Source of the DNA: an uncultured Chromatiaceae bacterium
GTDB taxonomy: Bacteria > Pseudomonadota > Gammaproteobacteria > Tenderiales > Tenderiaceae
NCBI GenBank assembly: GCA_945787785.1
Contig: CALZIO010000001.1
Location: 1 to 61,168, forward strand
DNA length: 61,168 nt
Reading direction: 5' to 3'
Part shown: positions 9,284 to 18,325 of the stretch, piece after piece
Numbering within the stretch: position 1 is the first letter of the stretch
How the letters are laid out: the number at the start of each line of letters is the position of its first letter
The notes under the pieces: model-generated
The model's input: only the letters and a program-made list of their open reading frames with translations
What the model was told of the DNA's origin: nothing
Databases searched by the model: none
Translations under genes and position numbers: made by a program

Positions 9284-9766
9284 ATGACTATTAGAAGTAA
9301 AACAGCAGCCAGGGGCTTCACCCTGGTAGAGCTCATGATCACACTGGCAATCGCAGCAATACTAATGGGTGTCGCAGCACCTAGTTTCAACGACATGCTG
9401 CAAAATAACCGAATCAGCACACAAGCCAACCAGTTCATAGCAGCGATGAACCTGGCACGCAGCGAAGCAATTAAGCGCGGCGTAAATATTGATGTCACCG
9501 CAACCAGCCCGAGTGGAACAAATGAATGGGGGAGTGGCTGGAGCGTCGCCGTCAATGGTGGTGCCACCCTAAAAGTCTTCCCAGCTTTTCAAGGCAGCAG
9601 CGTAATGGATAGCGTCAATGATATTGACACCTTCCAATATCAACCCACCGGCAGGGCCAATCAGACCGACACTTACAGACTCTGTGACGGAAGAAGCGGC
9701 GAAACCGGTCGTGAAATTTCACTGTCGACCACTGGTCGCGTCTCTGTCAGCGATTACAACTGTTAA
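9284..9766 (+). CDS. fimU: Minor pseudopilin of the GspH/FimT family (FimU position)
   Basis: 160 residues from the ATG at 9284. The prepilin leader MTIRSKTAARG ends before FTLVELMITLAI, so PilD should cut after Gly11 and methylate Phe. Glu5 of the mature protein is present. The C-terminal domain has a Cys pair (CDGRSGE...DYNC at the very end) that could close a disulfide loop. The frame extends to an upstream ATG at 9257, but that start lacks a ribosome site and gives an unusual leader. As first gene of the pilV-pilW-pilX-pilY1-pilE operon, it matches FimU, a minor pilin of the priming complex. FimT is the close alternative name. Confidence 0.85.
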   Translation: MTIRSKTAARGFTLVELMITLAIAAILMGVAAPSFNDMLQNNRISTQANQFIAAMNLARSEAIKRGVNIDVTATSPSGTNEWGSGWSVAVNGGATLKVFPAFQGSSVMDSVNDIDTFQYQPTGRANQTDTYRLCDGRSGETGREISLSTTGRVSVSDYNC

Positions 9767-9783
9767 CAGGCAAGGCTAACACG

Positions 9784-10380
9784 ATGCAGCATAAATCTAT
9801 CAAACGGAAATCCAAAGGCGTCAGCATGATCGAGGTCCTGGTGACCATCGTCGTGTTGTCGATTGGGTTACTGGGCATGGCCGCCCTGCAAATGACCGGG
9901 CTGCGTAGCGTTAACAGTGCTTCATACAGAACTCAAGCAACCTTGCTGATTAGTGATATTGCAGAGAGAGTCAGATCTAATCCTACGGCTGTTGATAACA
10001 ATATCTTCAGAAATGCCGACTCGGCTGCCAACATCGATTGCACTACATTCCCCGCTACCTATTGCGGTGAATATTATGATGATGAGGTAGTGAATGCCGC
10101 TTCTTGTAATTCAACACAACTGGCCAACTATGACTTGAATGTCTGGTTCTGTGGCATTAACGCAGATGGCACCCGTGCCGGCGGTGTACAAGCATCTCTA
10201 CCTCAAGCAACTGCAACCATCACCTGTAACGATACCGATCCACCATCAGGTGTTGACGCCGATGTTTGCACAAATGGATCACCCCACACGATCACACTTA
10301 ATTGGACCGAGCTGAATCCAAACCGGACAGCTGCTCAAAACACCGTTACCCAAACAATTGCAATCACCATACAGCCATGA
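9784..10380 (+). CDS. pilV: Type IV pilus minor pilin PilV (copy 1)
   Basis: 198 residues. A prepilin leader ending KSKG precedes VSMIEVLVTIVVLSIGLLGMAALQ, the PilV-type N-terminal helix. The SYRTQATLLISDIAERVRSNP region that follows is typical of the PilV modification-protein family. Several cysteines lie in the C-terminal domain. It is thought to join PilW and PilX in the minor-pilin complex that primes pilus assembly and carries PilY1. It starts 17 bases after fimU, and its stop overlaps the pilW start (ATGA). A second pilV starts at 16171. Confidence 0.9.
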   Translation: MQHKSIKRKSKGVSMIEVLVTIVVLSIGLLGMAALQMTGLRSVNSASYRTQATLLISDIAERVRSNPTAVDNNIFRNADSAANIDCTTFPATYCGEYYDDEVVNAASCNSTQLANYDLNVWFCGINADGTRAGGVQASLPQATATITCNDTDPPSGVDADVCTNGSPHTITLNWTELNPNRTAAQNTVTQTIAITIQP

Positions 10381-11120
10381 ACATAAACCTACACAAGCGA
10401 TATTCCAGCAGAAACCGGCAGCTAGGGCTCTCATTGGTAGAGCTAATGATTGCGGTCACCATTGGATTGATCCTGATGGCAGGTGTCGGCCAGATATTCC
10501 TTAGCAGCAAAACCTCATACAACCTCCAGAACGGTATGGGGCGCCTGCAAGAGAATGCCCGCTACGCCTTAGATATTATGGCGCAAAACATCAGCATGGC
10601 AGGTTACGATCCAACTGAAGATGCAACAACCGTCGCCGCGTTTAACTCCGCCAACACACTGGAAAACCAAACTGCAAATGCCGACCTAAATTTTACAGAT
10701 GCCAACGGAACAGCCAGCGACATCGTAGAAATCAATTACACATCGGCGACTGATTGTCTCGGCAATGCAACCGCTGGAATCGCAACAGATCGCTTCTATT
10801 TGAACGGTACCGATCTGATGTGTCTGGGCAATGGCAGCATCACCCCCCAGGTAATGGCAGAAGGAATTGAAAACATGCAAATCCTTTATGGTGAAGACAC
10901 AAACAACGATGGAACTGCCAACCGCTATGTCAATGCCGGAAATGTTGCGAGCTGGACTGCCGTCAAGACAGTTCGGGTTGCCCTTTTGGTGAGCACTATT
11001 GAAGGTGTCGGCAATACAGACAACAACACCTATAACCTACTCAACACACCACCTATCGGACCTATAGGCGACAACCAGTTGCGCCGTGTTTTTACCCAAA
11101 CCATCTTGCTGAGAAATTAA
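10377..11120 (+). CDS. pilW: Type IV pilus minor pilin PilW (copy 1)
   Basis: 247 residues from the ATG at 10377, which overlaps the pilV stop by 4 bases. The leader ends NRQLG before LSLVELMIAVTIGLILMAGVGQIF. The RLQENARYALDIMAQNISMAGY stretch after the helix is the PilW family signature, and ENMQILYGEDTNNDGTANRYV is a second conserved region shared with copy 2 at 16722. It is an inner-membrane prepilin processed by PilD and a part of the priming complex. The frame is open further upstream, but that stretch is pilV in another frame. Confidence 0.9.
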   Translation: MNINLHKRYSSRNRQLGLSLVELMIAVTIGLILMAGVGQIFLSSKTSYNLQNGMGRLQENARYALDIMAQNISMAGYDPTEDATTVAAFNSANTLENQTANADLNFTDANGTASDIVEINYTSATDCLGNATAGIATDRFYLNGTDLMCLGNGSITPQVMAEGIENMQILYGEDTNNDGTANRYVNAGNVASWTAVKTVRVALLVSTIEGVGNTDNNTYNLLNTPPIGPIGDNQLRRVFTQTILLRN

Positions 11121-11134
11121 GCCTGGAGCTTGAT

Positions 11135-11656
11135 ATGAATATCACTATCAATATACCGAACAAACAGACAGGCTCAGCCCTGATCGTCAGTCTCATGATC
11201 ATGGTGGTTATGACCATCCTCGGCATCTCATCGATTAGCAGCACCAATCTTGAAGAACGGATGTCGCAGAACTTTCAACATAATACCATGGTGTTTCAAG
11301 CTGCCGAGTCCGCTATTAACAACATTATGAAATCCGGTGACGAAGAAAATACAGACTTTTATAACGTGGATAGCGATCCATTGCGGACAGCAGCAACTGC
11401 CGGGGTCGACGACACATCGACAATAATCACTCTTGATCTTGACCCTTATGATTACTTGACCAATACCACTCTGGGAGCCAGCGCCACTGTTGTCTACAAA
11501 GATGAAGTGGATTGCTTCGTTGCTGGTGTATCCATGGACTCAGACCTGTCATGCCACATTTTTGAAGTCAGCAGCAATGCGTCTATTGGCTCAACCAGCA
11601 CCACAGGAACGCATGTCCAGGGTATTTCTCGACTCGGACCAAGCTCAGGCCAATAA
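11135..11656 (+). CDS. pilX: Type IV pilus minor pilin PilX (copy 1)
   Basis: 173 residues. The N-terminus NKQTGSALIVSLMIMVVMTILGISSISSTNLEERMSQN is characteristic of PilX: the processed Gly is followed by Ser-Ala-Leu-Ile rather than Phe-Thr-Leu, and Glu5 of typical pilins is absent, as is usual in this family. Two cysteines (in DCFVAG and SCHIFE) may pair. It forms the priming complex with PilV and PilW and links to PilY1. It starts 14 bases after pilW. Confidence 0.88.
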   Translation: MNITINIPNKQTGSALIVSLMIMVVMTILGISSISSTNLEERMSQNFQHNTMVFQAAESAINNIMKSGDEENTDFYNVDSDPLRTAATAGVDDTSTIITLDLDPYDYLTNTTLGASATVVYKDEVDCFVAGVSMDSDLSCHIFEVSSNASIGSTSTTGTHVQGISRLGPSSGQ

Positions 11657-11688
11657 CCGACACAGACATAGTTAATGAGGACATCACA

Positions 11689-12018
11689 ATGTTAATTAAA
11701 ACGCTTACCAAATTCGTACTGATTTTAACGCTGTGCATCAGTGCACAGGCAATGGCAGCCTTCGGCGATATTGTCTCCCAAACCGAGGCAGTTGAAGCGG
11801 ACCGAATCGAAGTCAACTGGAACAAAAAACAAGGTACTGGTTTCGTTAGTGCGACCGGTTGCACACGTTGCCCGTTACAACTTAATTTTAATGAACAAAT
11901 TGAAATCCTTCGCAACGACAAGCCTGTTCAATTAAAGAATATTAAAACCTACTCCGGCAAACCTGGCACGGTGGTTTACGACGAAAAAACCAAACAGGCA
12001 GTGAAAATCATCTGGTAA
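11689..12018 (+). CDS. Small exported CxxC protein of unknown function in the minor-pilin operon
   Basis: 109 residues. A clear signal peptide (hydrophobic core about residues 8-18, cleavage after AMA at about residue 23) precedes a mature domain of about 86 residues rich in beta-type sequence. A single CTRC motif (about residues 58-61) is the only cysteine pair of the mature protein. It sits between pilX and pilY1, with GAGG upstream of its ATG, and its stop overlaps an upstream open frame of pilY1. I do not recognise a family. A periplasmic chaperone, thiol-active factor or PilY1 partner is possible. The second minor-pilin operon has no equivalent between pilX and pilY1. Confidence 0.7.
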   Translation: MLIKTLTKFVLILTLCISAQAMAAFGDIVSQTEAVEADRIEVNWNKKQGTGFVSATGCTRCPLQLNFNEQIEILRNDKPVQLKNIKTYSGKPGTVVYDEKTKQAVKIIW

Positions 12019-12071
12019 TGAATTTCTTAGCCAAGCCTAGCAAGAATCCAAGAAGTGAAACGAGGTGTATT

Positions 12072-15000
12072 ATGAATAAAACTAGCCAGTCAAAAAGAGT
12101 GTTGAATCTGATTTTCAGCTTCGCTTTATCTCTTGGTATTAGCTTTCCAGTTGGTGCAGATGACACGGAAATATATACCGGTGGAAGTCAAATACCATCC
12201 GAGGTAAATCCTAATCTGGTATTTATCATCGACACCTCAGGCAGTATGAGTTCAAATGTCACGGTGTCGGCGGGTAGCTATGACCCATCAGAAACCTATA
12301 GCGGTAGCTGTTCATCCAGCAGGATTTACTGGAGCACCTCAGGCAACTCCCCAAGCTGTGGTACCAGCAACTACTTTCTTGCCTCTTCCAACAAATGTGA
12401 TGCAGCGTCAACTTCGCTGAACAGCGGTGGCTCAGGCCTATATGTTACCCGTGCAGCCCGTTACAAAGAGGGCCGTAGAAGAGGTAGACGGGGCAGTGAA
12501 GACACATGGAGCAGCCTCAGCTCCAGAGACCATGACGACCCAATTGAGTGTCAGGATGACTTTGGCGACCACGGTGAAACAGCTGCCTCTGCCAATGTTT
12601 ACCCTGCTGATGAAAACGATGGCGGCCCTTGGACCTCGAACGTCAACAATTCAATCAACTGGAACCGGACTGGCACCACTTACACCCTATATAGCGCTAA
12701 CTATCTAAACTGGCGCAACAGCCCTGGCACCACCACGACCAAGACACGTTTGTCAATAGTACAAGAAGTCTTCTCTGATCTTATGGACAGCATCTCCAAC
12801 ATCAACATTTCTGTCATGCGCTTTGACAACAAAAGCAGAGAATCTAACAAGGGCGGCTATTTCATTATGCCTATGCAGGAATTAACGGATGCTAATCGCG
12901 ATGATTACAGGAATGCAGTAAATGCGTTGACGCCAAATGGTTACACTCCACTGGCCGAAAGCATGTATGAAAGTTATCTTTTTTACAAAGGGGCTGCCGT
13001 CAAGTTTGGCGATGACACAGACCCTGGCACCAATGTCGCTAGCGTGCTTGATCCAGATGACCGCAGTGACTATGAAAGCCCCATTGAATATCAATGTCAG
13101 AAGAACTTTGTCATCCTGTTAACCGATGGTGAGCCTACTTATGACACCAATGCAAATAGCGATATACAAGGACTGCCAGGCTTCTCAACAGTTACCGGCT
13201 CCCCATCATGCTCCGGCAACTGTCTTGATGAACTGGCCGACTATATGTATACCAAGGATTGCAGCGGTCTCGATGATACACAAAACGTCATAACATATAC
13301 CATCGGTTTTCACACAGACCAAGCCCTGCTCAGTAACGCAGCAACAAAAGGTGGCGGTAAATATTACACTGCCGACGATACCGCTGGCTTAACTGAAGTG
13401 TTCACCTCTATTCTTACTGAAATCATGGCAGTAAATACCACCTTTATTGCGCCGGCCGTATCGGTGAATGCCTTCAACCGCTTCAACCATCGAGATGAAC
13501 TTTATTACGCCCTGTTCCAACCTAGTGCAAGACCCACCTGGAATGGCAATATAAAACGCTACAGGTTGACAGGCAACCCACCAGTCATTGTCGATTCTAA
13601 TAACAATGTTGCCATTGATGCCAACACCGGTTTTTTCAAACCTACCGCCACCAGCTTCTGGACACCAGGGGGTGACGGCGCTGATGGCGACTCCGTTAGA
13701 TTAGGTGGCGCAGCCAGTAAAATGGCTCTGCCACGTACTGTTTATACCTATACGTCTTCGACTGCACCAAACAATGCATCCCTATCAGCTGTCGAGAATG
13801 CATTGCACGAAGACAATGCTGCCATCACCAAAGACATGCTTGGCGATGCGACCATGACCGATGACGACAGAACGGACATTCTGCAATGGGCGCGTGGTAT
13901 TGATCTCTTTGATGAAGACTCGGATACAGACGTAACAGATCCCCGTCGTCATTTGGGAGATCCACTTCATACCAAGCCTGTATTGATTACCTATGGCGGT
14001 ACAGATGCCAATCCTGACATCACACTGTATGCCGGCACCAATGAAGGCTATTTCCACGCTATTAATACAACCGATGGTACCGAAGTATTTACCTTCGTTC
14101 CTCAGGAATTGTTACCAAGCTTAGTCACCTTGTTTGACAACGCCGGTAGCAACCCACATCCCTACGGCCTTGATGGACCATTAACCAAGTGGGTTAACGA
14201 TGTAAATGGTAATGGCTTACTCTACGATACTAGTGACAACCTTGAGACAGGTGAGCATGTCTATCTTTACCAAGCCATGCGCCGTGGTGGTAAAAATCTC
14301 TACGCTTTAAATGTTACTAATCGCAGCACACCCAAGGTGAAATGGATGATTCAAGGTGGGACAGGTGATTTCGCCGAACTGGCCCAGACCTGGTCTTCAG
14401 CGGCCAAGGCCAAAATCAAACTCAATGGCGTATCCAAAGATGTGTTGATCTTTGCTGGTGGCTATGATGTCGACCAGGATGATAATGAAACCGCTGAGGC
14501 TGATGATGAAGGCAGAGCAATCTTCATTGTCGATGCATCGACAGGCGCTGAAATCTGGCAGGCTGGCCCCGCGGGCACTGGCCATAGCGATGGCTCAGAT
14601 CCAGACCTCGTGCTCAGCGGCATGACCAATAGTATTCCTTCAGATATCACAATACTGGACATGGACCGTGATGGTTATGCTGACCGCCTCTATGTCGGCG
14701 ATATGGGCGCAAGAATCTGGCGTTTCGATATTGACGAAGATAACACTGGTGCTGGCAACTTAGCTACCGGCGGCGTCATCGCCAATCTGGGTGATAACAC
14801 CGCTGCCGGCAATCGTCGCTTCTTTTATGCCCCGGATGTATCCATGACATCAGATAATTCATATCTGAATATATCCATTGGTTCAGGCTATCGCGCCCAT
14901 CCATTGAACACGGCCATACATGATGCCTTCTTTGTCATCCGTGATACCCATGTTTTTGGCCCGGCGCTTGATGCCAATGACGATCCTGTTTATACGGCCA

Positions 15001-15485
15001 TCACCCTAGATAACTTGTTTGACACTACCGACAACACCATCGGTGAAGGCACTGAGGCAGAAAAAAGCGTGGCAGAAGCAGCACTTGATAGCAGCCATGG
15101 CTTTTTCATCTACATGAATGAAGAGTCTGACAACAGTTTTGTCGGTGAAAAAGTACTGGCCAAGTCACTAACCATAGGCGGAAATGTGATGTTCACCACC
15201 TATAAACCCGTGGCCAATCAAGCAGGTGCATGTTCACCCAGCCAGGGATCTGCAAGCGGCTTCCTGATCAATATTGATGACGGCACTCCGGTTCATGACT
15301 TCGATAACTCTGGTGGCGAGCTGACCAGAATAGATCGCCGCATAGACCTGGTAAGAGGAGGTATACCACCGGGTATCAGCGTTATCTTCAGTGAGAATGG
15401 AGTCGTGGGTTTTGTTGGCACCGAAAAGATAGAGATTCCATCGGTTGGAGTCTCACCAGAAAAAACCTACTGGCATATTCAATAA
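12072..15485 (+). CDS. pilY1: PilY1 tip adhesin (copy 1)
   Basis: 1137 residues from the ATG at 12072, chosen because GAGG lies upstream and a signal peptide (hydrophobic about residues 12-30, ending VGA) follows. An N-terminal von Willebrand A domain carries the metal-adhesion motif DTSGS in [12 protein letters not shown]. The C-terminal half is the PilY1 beta-propeller, with a calcium-binding DMDRDGYAD loop before RLYVGD. PilY1 caps the pilus tip, controls extension and retraction, and binds surfaces. An unusual Arg-rich stretch ([10 protein letters not shown]) lies in the vWA region. Fourth of the core genes after fimU; copy 2 starts at 18326. Confidence 0.9.
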   Translation: MNKTSQSKRVLNLIFSFALSLGISFPVGADDTEIYTGGSQIPSEVNPNLVFIIDTSGSMSSNVTVSAGSYDPSETYSGSCSSSRIYWSTSGNSPSCGTSNYFLASSNKCDAASTSLNSGGSGLYVTRAARYKEGRRRGRRGSEDTWSSLSSRDHDDPIECQDDFGDHGETAASANVYPADENDGGPWTSNVNNSINWNRTGTTYTLYSANYLNWRNSPGTTTTKTRLSIVQEVFSDLMDSISNINISVMRFDNKSRESNKGGYFIMPMQELTDANRDDYRNAVNALTPNGYTPLAESMYESYLFYKGAAVKFGDDTDPGTNVASVLDPDDRSDYESPIEYQCQKNFVILLTDGEPTYDTNANSDIQGLPGFSTVTGSPSCSGNCLDELADYMYTKDCSGLDDTQNVITYTIGFHTDQALLSNAATKGGGKYYTADDTAGLTEVFTSILTEIMAVNTTFIAPAVSVNAFNRFNHRDELYYALFQPSARPTWNGNIKRYRLTGNPPVIVDSNNNVAIDANTGFFKPTATSFWTPGGDGADGDSVRLGGAASKMALPRTVYTYTSSTAPNNASLSAVENALHEDNAAITKDMLGDATMTDDDRTDILQWARGIDLFDEDSDTDVTDPRRHLGDPLHTKPVLITYGGTDANPDITLYAGTNEGYFHAINTTDGTEVFTFVPQELLPSLVTLFDNAGSNPHPYGLDGPLTKWVNDVNGNGLLYDTSDNLETGEHVYLYQAMRRGGKNLYALNVTNRSTPKVKWMIQGGTGDFAELAQTWSSAAKAKIKLNGVSKDVLIFAGGYDVDQDDNETAEADDEGRAIFIVDASTGAEIWQAGPAGTGHSDGSDPDLVLSGMTNSIPSDITILDMDRDGYADRLYVGDMGARIWRFDIDEDNTGAGNLATGGVIANLGDNTAAGNRRFFYAPDVSMTSDNSYLNISIGSGYRAHPLNTAIHDAFFVIRDTHVFGPALDANDDPVYTAITLDNLFDTTDNTIGEGTEAEKSVAEAALDSSHGFFIYMNEESDNSFVGEKVLAKSLTIGGNVMFTTYKPVANQAGACSPSQGSASGFLINIDDGTPVHDFDNSGGELTRIDRRIDLVRGGIPPGISVIFSENGVVGFVGTEKIEIPSVGVSPEKTYWHIQ

Positions 15486-15501
15486 CGTGGAGAAACAAAC
15501 T

Positions 15502-15927
15502 GTGAAAAAACAGATAAATGGATTTACCCTGATCGAACTGATGATCGTGGTGGCAATTATTGGAATCCTTGCCGCGGTTGCTTACCCGGCTTACCAGGAT
15601 CAGGTCAGCAAAACCCGGCGCACGGATGCGCAAGGAACGCTAATGTCGCTGGCAAATGCGATGGAGCGATTCTTCATCCAACAAAATACTTTTGCTACCG
15701 CGGCTGTAGGGGCAGGTGGGGTATTCCCGAACAAAGCCCCTCTGGATGGCGCAACGAAACACTACGACCTAGTCATAACCGCCCAATCCGCCACCGCCTA
15801 CACCCTGTGTGCACAGCCAATAAACGCCACTGCCCAGGACGGTGACGGGGGACTGCAACTGGACTCAAGCGGCAACCGCACTTGGTTCAGTAATGATGAC
15901 TGCACAGGCACAGCCAGTTCGTGGTAA
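15502..15927 (+). CDS. pilE: Type IV minor pilin PilE (copy 1)
   Basis: 141 residues from a GTG at 15502, with GGAG nine bases upstream. The leader MKKQING precedes [26 protein letters not shown], a classical type IVa pilin helix with Glu5. Two C-terminal cysteines (TLCAQP and DDCTG) could form the pilin D-loop. It lies at the end of the first minor-pilin operon, as PilE does in Pseudomonas. An in-frame GTG at 15487 is an alternative with a longer leader. The upstream part of the frame overlaps pilY1 and is not expected to be translated. Confidence 0.88.
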   Translation: MKKQINGFTLIELMIVVAIIGILAAVAYPAYQDQVSKTRRTDAQGTLMSLANAMERFFIQQNTFATAAVGAGGVFPNKAPLDGATKHYDLVITAQSATAYTLCAQPINATAQDGDGGLQLDSSGNRTWFSNDDCTGTASSW

Positions 15928-16039
15928 GTTTTAGCACCTTCGCCCACATCAAGGAGTTAAAAATAACGCCTGTTGAATCCCCAAATTTCATCTGGTAACA
16001 ACAGGACCGACTTACCACCTCTGCCCGCATAAAAAGCGC

Positions 16040-16060
16040 AACGCCTGGATTTCAGGCGTT
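16040..16060 (+). terminator. Hairpin after the first minor-pilin operon
   Basis: AACGCCTG (16040-16047), 5-base loop, CAGGCGTT (16053-16060), about 110 bases after pilE copy 1. Only TTT follows, so it is a weak terminator candidate. The rest of the 243-base gap before pilV copy 2 shows no clear gene or promoter. Confidence 0.5.
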
Positions 16061-16170
16061 TGTCGCAAACCACTCATCGGCTGAACAATGCCACTCGTCT
16101 CCTTCATTTAGTTTAGTTAATTCTTTTGTGTTAGCCTTTTCTCCATAATTTAAGAGCTTGTGGGGAAAAC

Positions 16171-16725
16171 ATGGCTTCTAACTCAAGTGCCCGTCGTCAG
16201 ACAGGCTTTACCATGATTGAGATTCTGGTGACTATGGTCGTGCTGGCCATCGGCTTACTCGGGATCGCCGGCATGCAGGCCTATGGCATGCGTAACAATC
16301 ATGCTGCTTATACCAAAACCCAAGCGACTAATCTCGCAATTGACATGGCGGACCGCATTCGCGCAAATCCAAATGGCATAGACAATTATGCAAACTTTGA
16401 TACAAATGGCACTATCCCAAATGATCCTGCCTGCATTACTACAGGTTGCACCCCCGCTGAATTGGCTGACTATGACAAGCTAGAGTGGAGCAGCCCAATC
16501 CGCGGACAAAACAAACAAATCACCACCACAACCAAGCCAGTGCTACCACAAGGTCGCGGCCTTATCGAGCAAAGCGGGGATGAATTCAGCGTTACTATTC
16601 TGTGGCACGAACCACTCGCATCAGACCAAAACACCATTCCGAAAAAATGCAAAGACTTTGCAGGTAGTGATATTGCTGCTGAAGAAAACACAATGGCCTG
16701 CTACCAACTGAGATTTATTCCATGA
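16171..16725 (+). CDS. pilV: Type IV pilus minor pilin PilV (copy 2)
   Basis: 184 residues. The leader ends RRQTG before FTMIEILVTMVVLAIGLLGIAGMQ. The AYTKTQATNLAIDMADRIRANPNG region is the PilV family signature and aligns by eye with copy 1. The C-terminal domain has CITTGC and later cysteines. GTGGGG lies upstream of the ATG. It opens the second minor-pilin operon, which lacks a fimU. The stop overlaps the pilW start (ATGA). Confidence 0.9.
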   Translation: MASNSSARRQTGFTMIEILVTMVVLAIGLLGIAGMQAYGMRNNHAAYTKTQATNLAIDMADRIRANPNGIDNYANFDTNGTIPNDPACITTGCTPAELADYDKLEWSSPIRGQNKQITTTTKPVLPQGRGLIEQSGDEFSVTILWHEPLASDQNTIPKKCKDFAGSDIAAEENTMACYQLRFIP

Positions 16726-17729
16726 TTTACCTGAATCGCAAACAAGCCGGCTTATCTTTGGTAGAGCTGATGATTGCCATCAGCCTAAGCCTTGTACTGA
16801 CCTTGGGTGTAATTCAGATCTTCAGCTCGAGCCAACAAACCAGTCGCGTGCAAAATGCTGTGGCGCGAATGCAGGAAAATGCCCGTTTTGCCCTCGATCT
16901 ACTAGGTCATGATATTCGTATGGCTGGTCAACTGGGGTGTAACAGTAACGCCAACATCACAAACAACACCGATTTAAGAGATTTTGGAAACGGTATATTT
17001 GGTTATGAATATTCTGACACCCTGTCGGTCGCTTTAACTACAGACACAAGCGACCCCAACCCTGACAGTAGCAATGTAGTCGCAAACACCGATGCCTTGA
17101 TAGTTATGGCTGCATCGCCACTCAGCATACCCGCGACAAGTGATCTAAGTTCTGTCGCTTTTGCTAGTAGTAACAGTATAGGTAATATACAAACAGACGA
17201 CCCACTTATAATAAGCGACTGTGATAATGCAGATATATTTCTTGCAGGAACCACTATCACAGGGACAGGGATTTCAATTAAATCGGGCAATTTCAGCAAA
17301 TCTTATCAAACGGGTGCCGAGCTCGCCAAACTTCACTATTCAGCATACTACGTTAAGCTGGATAATGGTGTGCCAAATCTCTATCGATCATATGTAGGAA
17401 ATGGAACCGTAATACATGAACCTCTACTCGAGGGTGTCAGGGACATCCAGATCCTTTATGGCGAAGACACCAATGGTGACGGCAGCTCGATTCGTTACGT
17501 TGATGCGAAGCCTGCTCTAGGTATCAATGCTCCTGACTGGAGCAGAATCACCAGTGTACGCGTCCACTTATTGCTTAGTACGGTGGAGAATAATCTCGCC
17601 ACCACTCCACAAAGTTACTGGCAGCAAGGTGAGCTGGTAACACCCAGCGAAACCGCCAATCAAAGCAACAAAATTTTCCAGGCTTTCACCACTACCATCC
17701 AGCTACGTAATCAAGGAATTGGCATATGA
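16722..17729 (+). CDS. pilW: Type IV pilus minor pilin PilW (copy 2)
   Basis: 335 residues, about 90 longer than copy 1. The leader ends NRKQAG before LSLVELMIAISLSLVLTLGVIQIF. RMQENARFALDLLGHDIRMAGQ is the PilW signature, and DIQILYGEDTNGDGSSIRYVD matches the same region in copy 1. The extra length lies in the middle of the globular domain (about residues 80-190). It is coupled by 4-base overlaps to pilV before and pilX after. Confidence 0.9.
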   Translation: MIYLNRKQAGLSLVELMIAISLSLVLTLGVIQIFSSSQQTSRVQNAVARMQENARFALDLLGHDIRMAGQLGCNSNANITNNTDLRDFGNGIFGYEYSDTLSVALTTDTSDPNPDSSNVVANTDALIVMAASPLSIPATSDLSSVAFASSNSIGNIQTDDPLIISDCDNADIFLAGTTITGTGISIKSGNFSKSYQTGAELAKLHYSAYYVKLDNGVPNLYRSYVGNGTVIHEPLLEGVRDIQILYGEDTNGDGSSIRYVDAKPALGINAPDWSRITSVRVHLLLSTVENNLATTPQSYWQQGELVTPSETANQSNKIFQAFTTTIQLRNQGIGI

Positions 17730-18307
17730 ACAAGCAAACTGGCTCAGCACTGATTCTTAGCCTGTTGATCTTACTGGTCATGACCATGTTAGGCATTACC
17801 GCTATGAGCACCTCCACCTTAGAAGAAAAGATGGCTGCCAACGATCGTAATCAAAAAATTGCCTTTCAAAATGCGGAACTAACTCTAGGCGAGTCAGAGA
17901 TTGCTATCCTCCAAAAAGACTGGCGTAATACAAATAGTGACAAGGAAGAGGGAACCAACATTGTTGATAAAAGTGCAAACCTTGAGAAATTATTGAATGA
18001 CCCAAACAATAAAAGTTTTTATGGCCTCAACGAAGCTAAAGCTGATTATTTCGAGAAGACCACTTGGCAAGCTGACTCTTGCGTTAGCGCATCGGATAAC
18101 AACCAGTCAGGCTTCAATGCTTGTTATATTGTCGAATATATAGCCGACCAAAATCCTATAGAGGTGGGTGGCGGATATGGTCAAGCCAACCAGTCAAACG
18201 TTGGTCACAAGATTCTAAAATTAACCGCACGCAGCACTGACAGTAACAATGTAACTGCTTCAATAGTACAAAGTACTATTCGTAAGAAATTCATCTTTAA
18301 GCAATAA
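17726..18307 (+). CDS. pilX: Type IV pilus minor pilin PilX (copy 2)
   Basis: 193 residues. MNKQTGSALILSLLILLVMTMLGITAMSTSTLEEKMAAN is the PilX N-terminus, nearly the same as copy 1. The leader is only 6 residues. The rest is charged and carries one cysteine pair (DSCVS and NACYIVE). It overlaps pilW by 4 bases and is followed after 18 bases by the second pilY1. Confidence 0.88.
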   Translation: MNKQTGSALILSLLILLVMTMLGITAMSTSTLEEKMAANDRNQKIAFQNAELTLGESEIAILQKDWRNTNSDKEEGTNIVDKSANLEKLLNDPNNKSFYGLNEAKADYFEKTTWQADSCVSASDNNQSGFNACYIVEYIADQNPIEVGGGYGQANQSNVGHKILKLTARSTDSNNVTASIVQSTIRKKFIFKQ

Positions 18308-18325
18308 ACATAAAAAACATTAATT

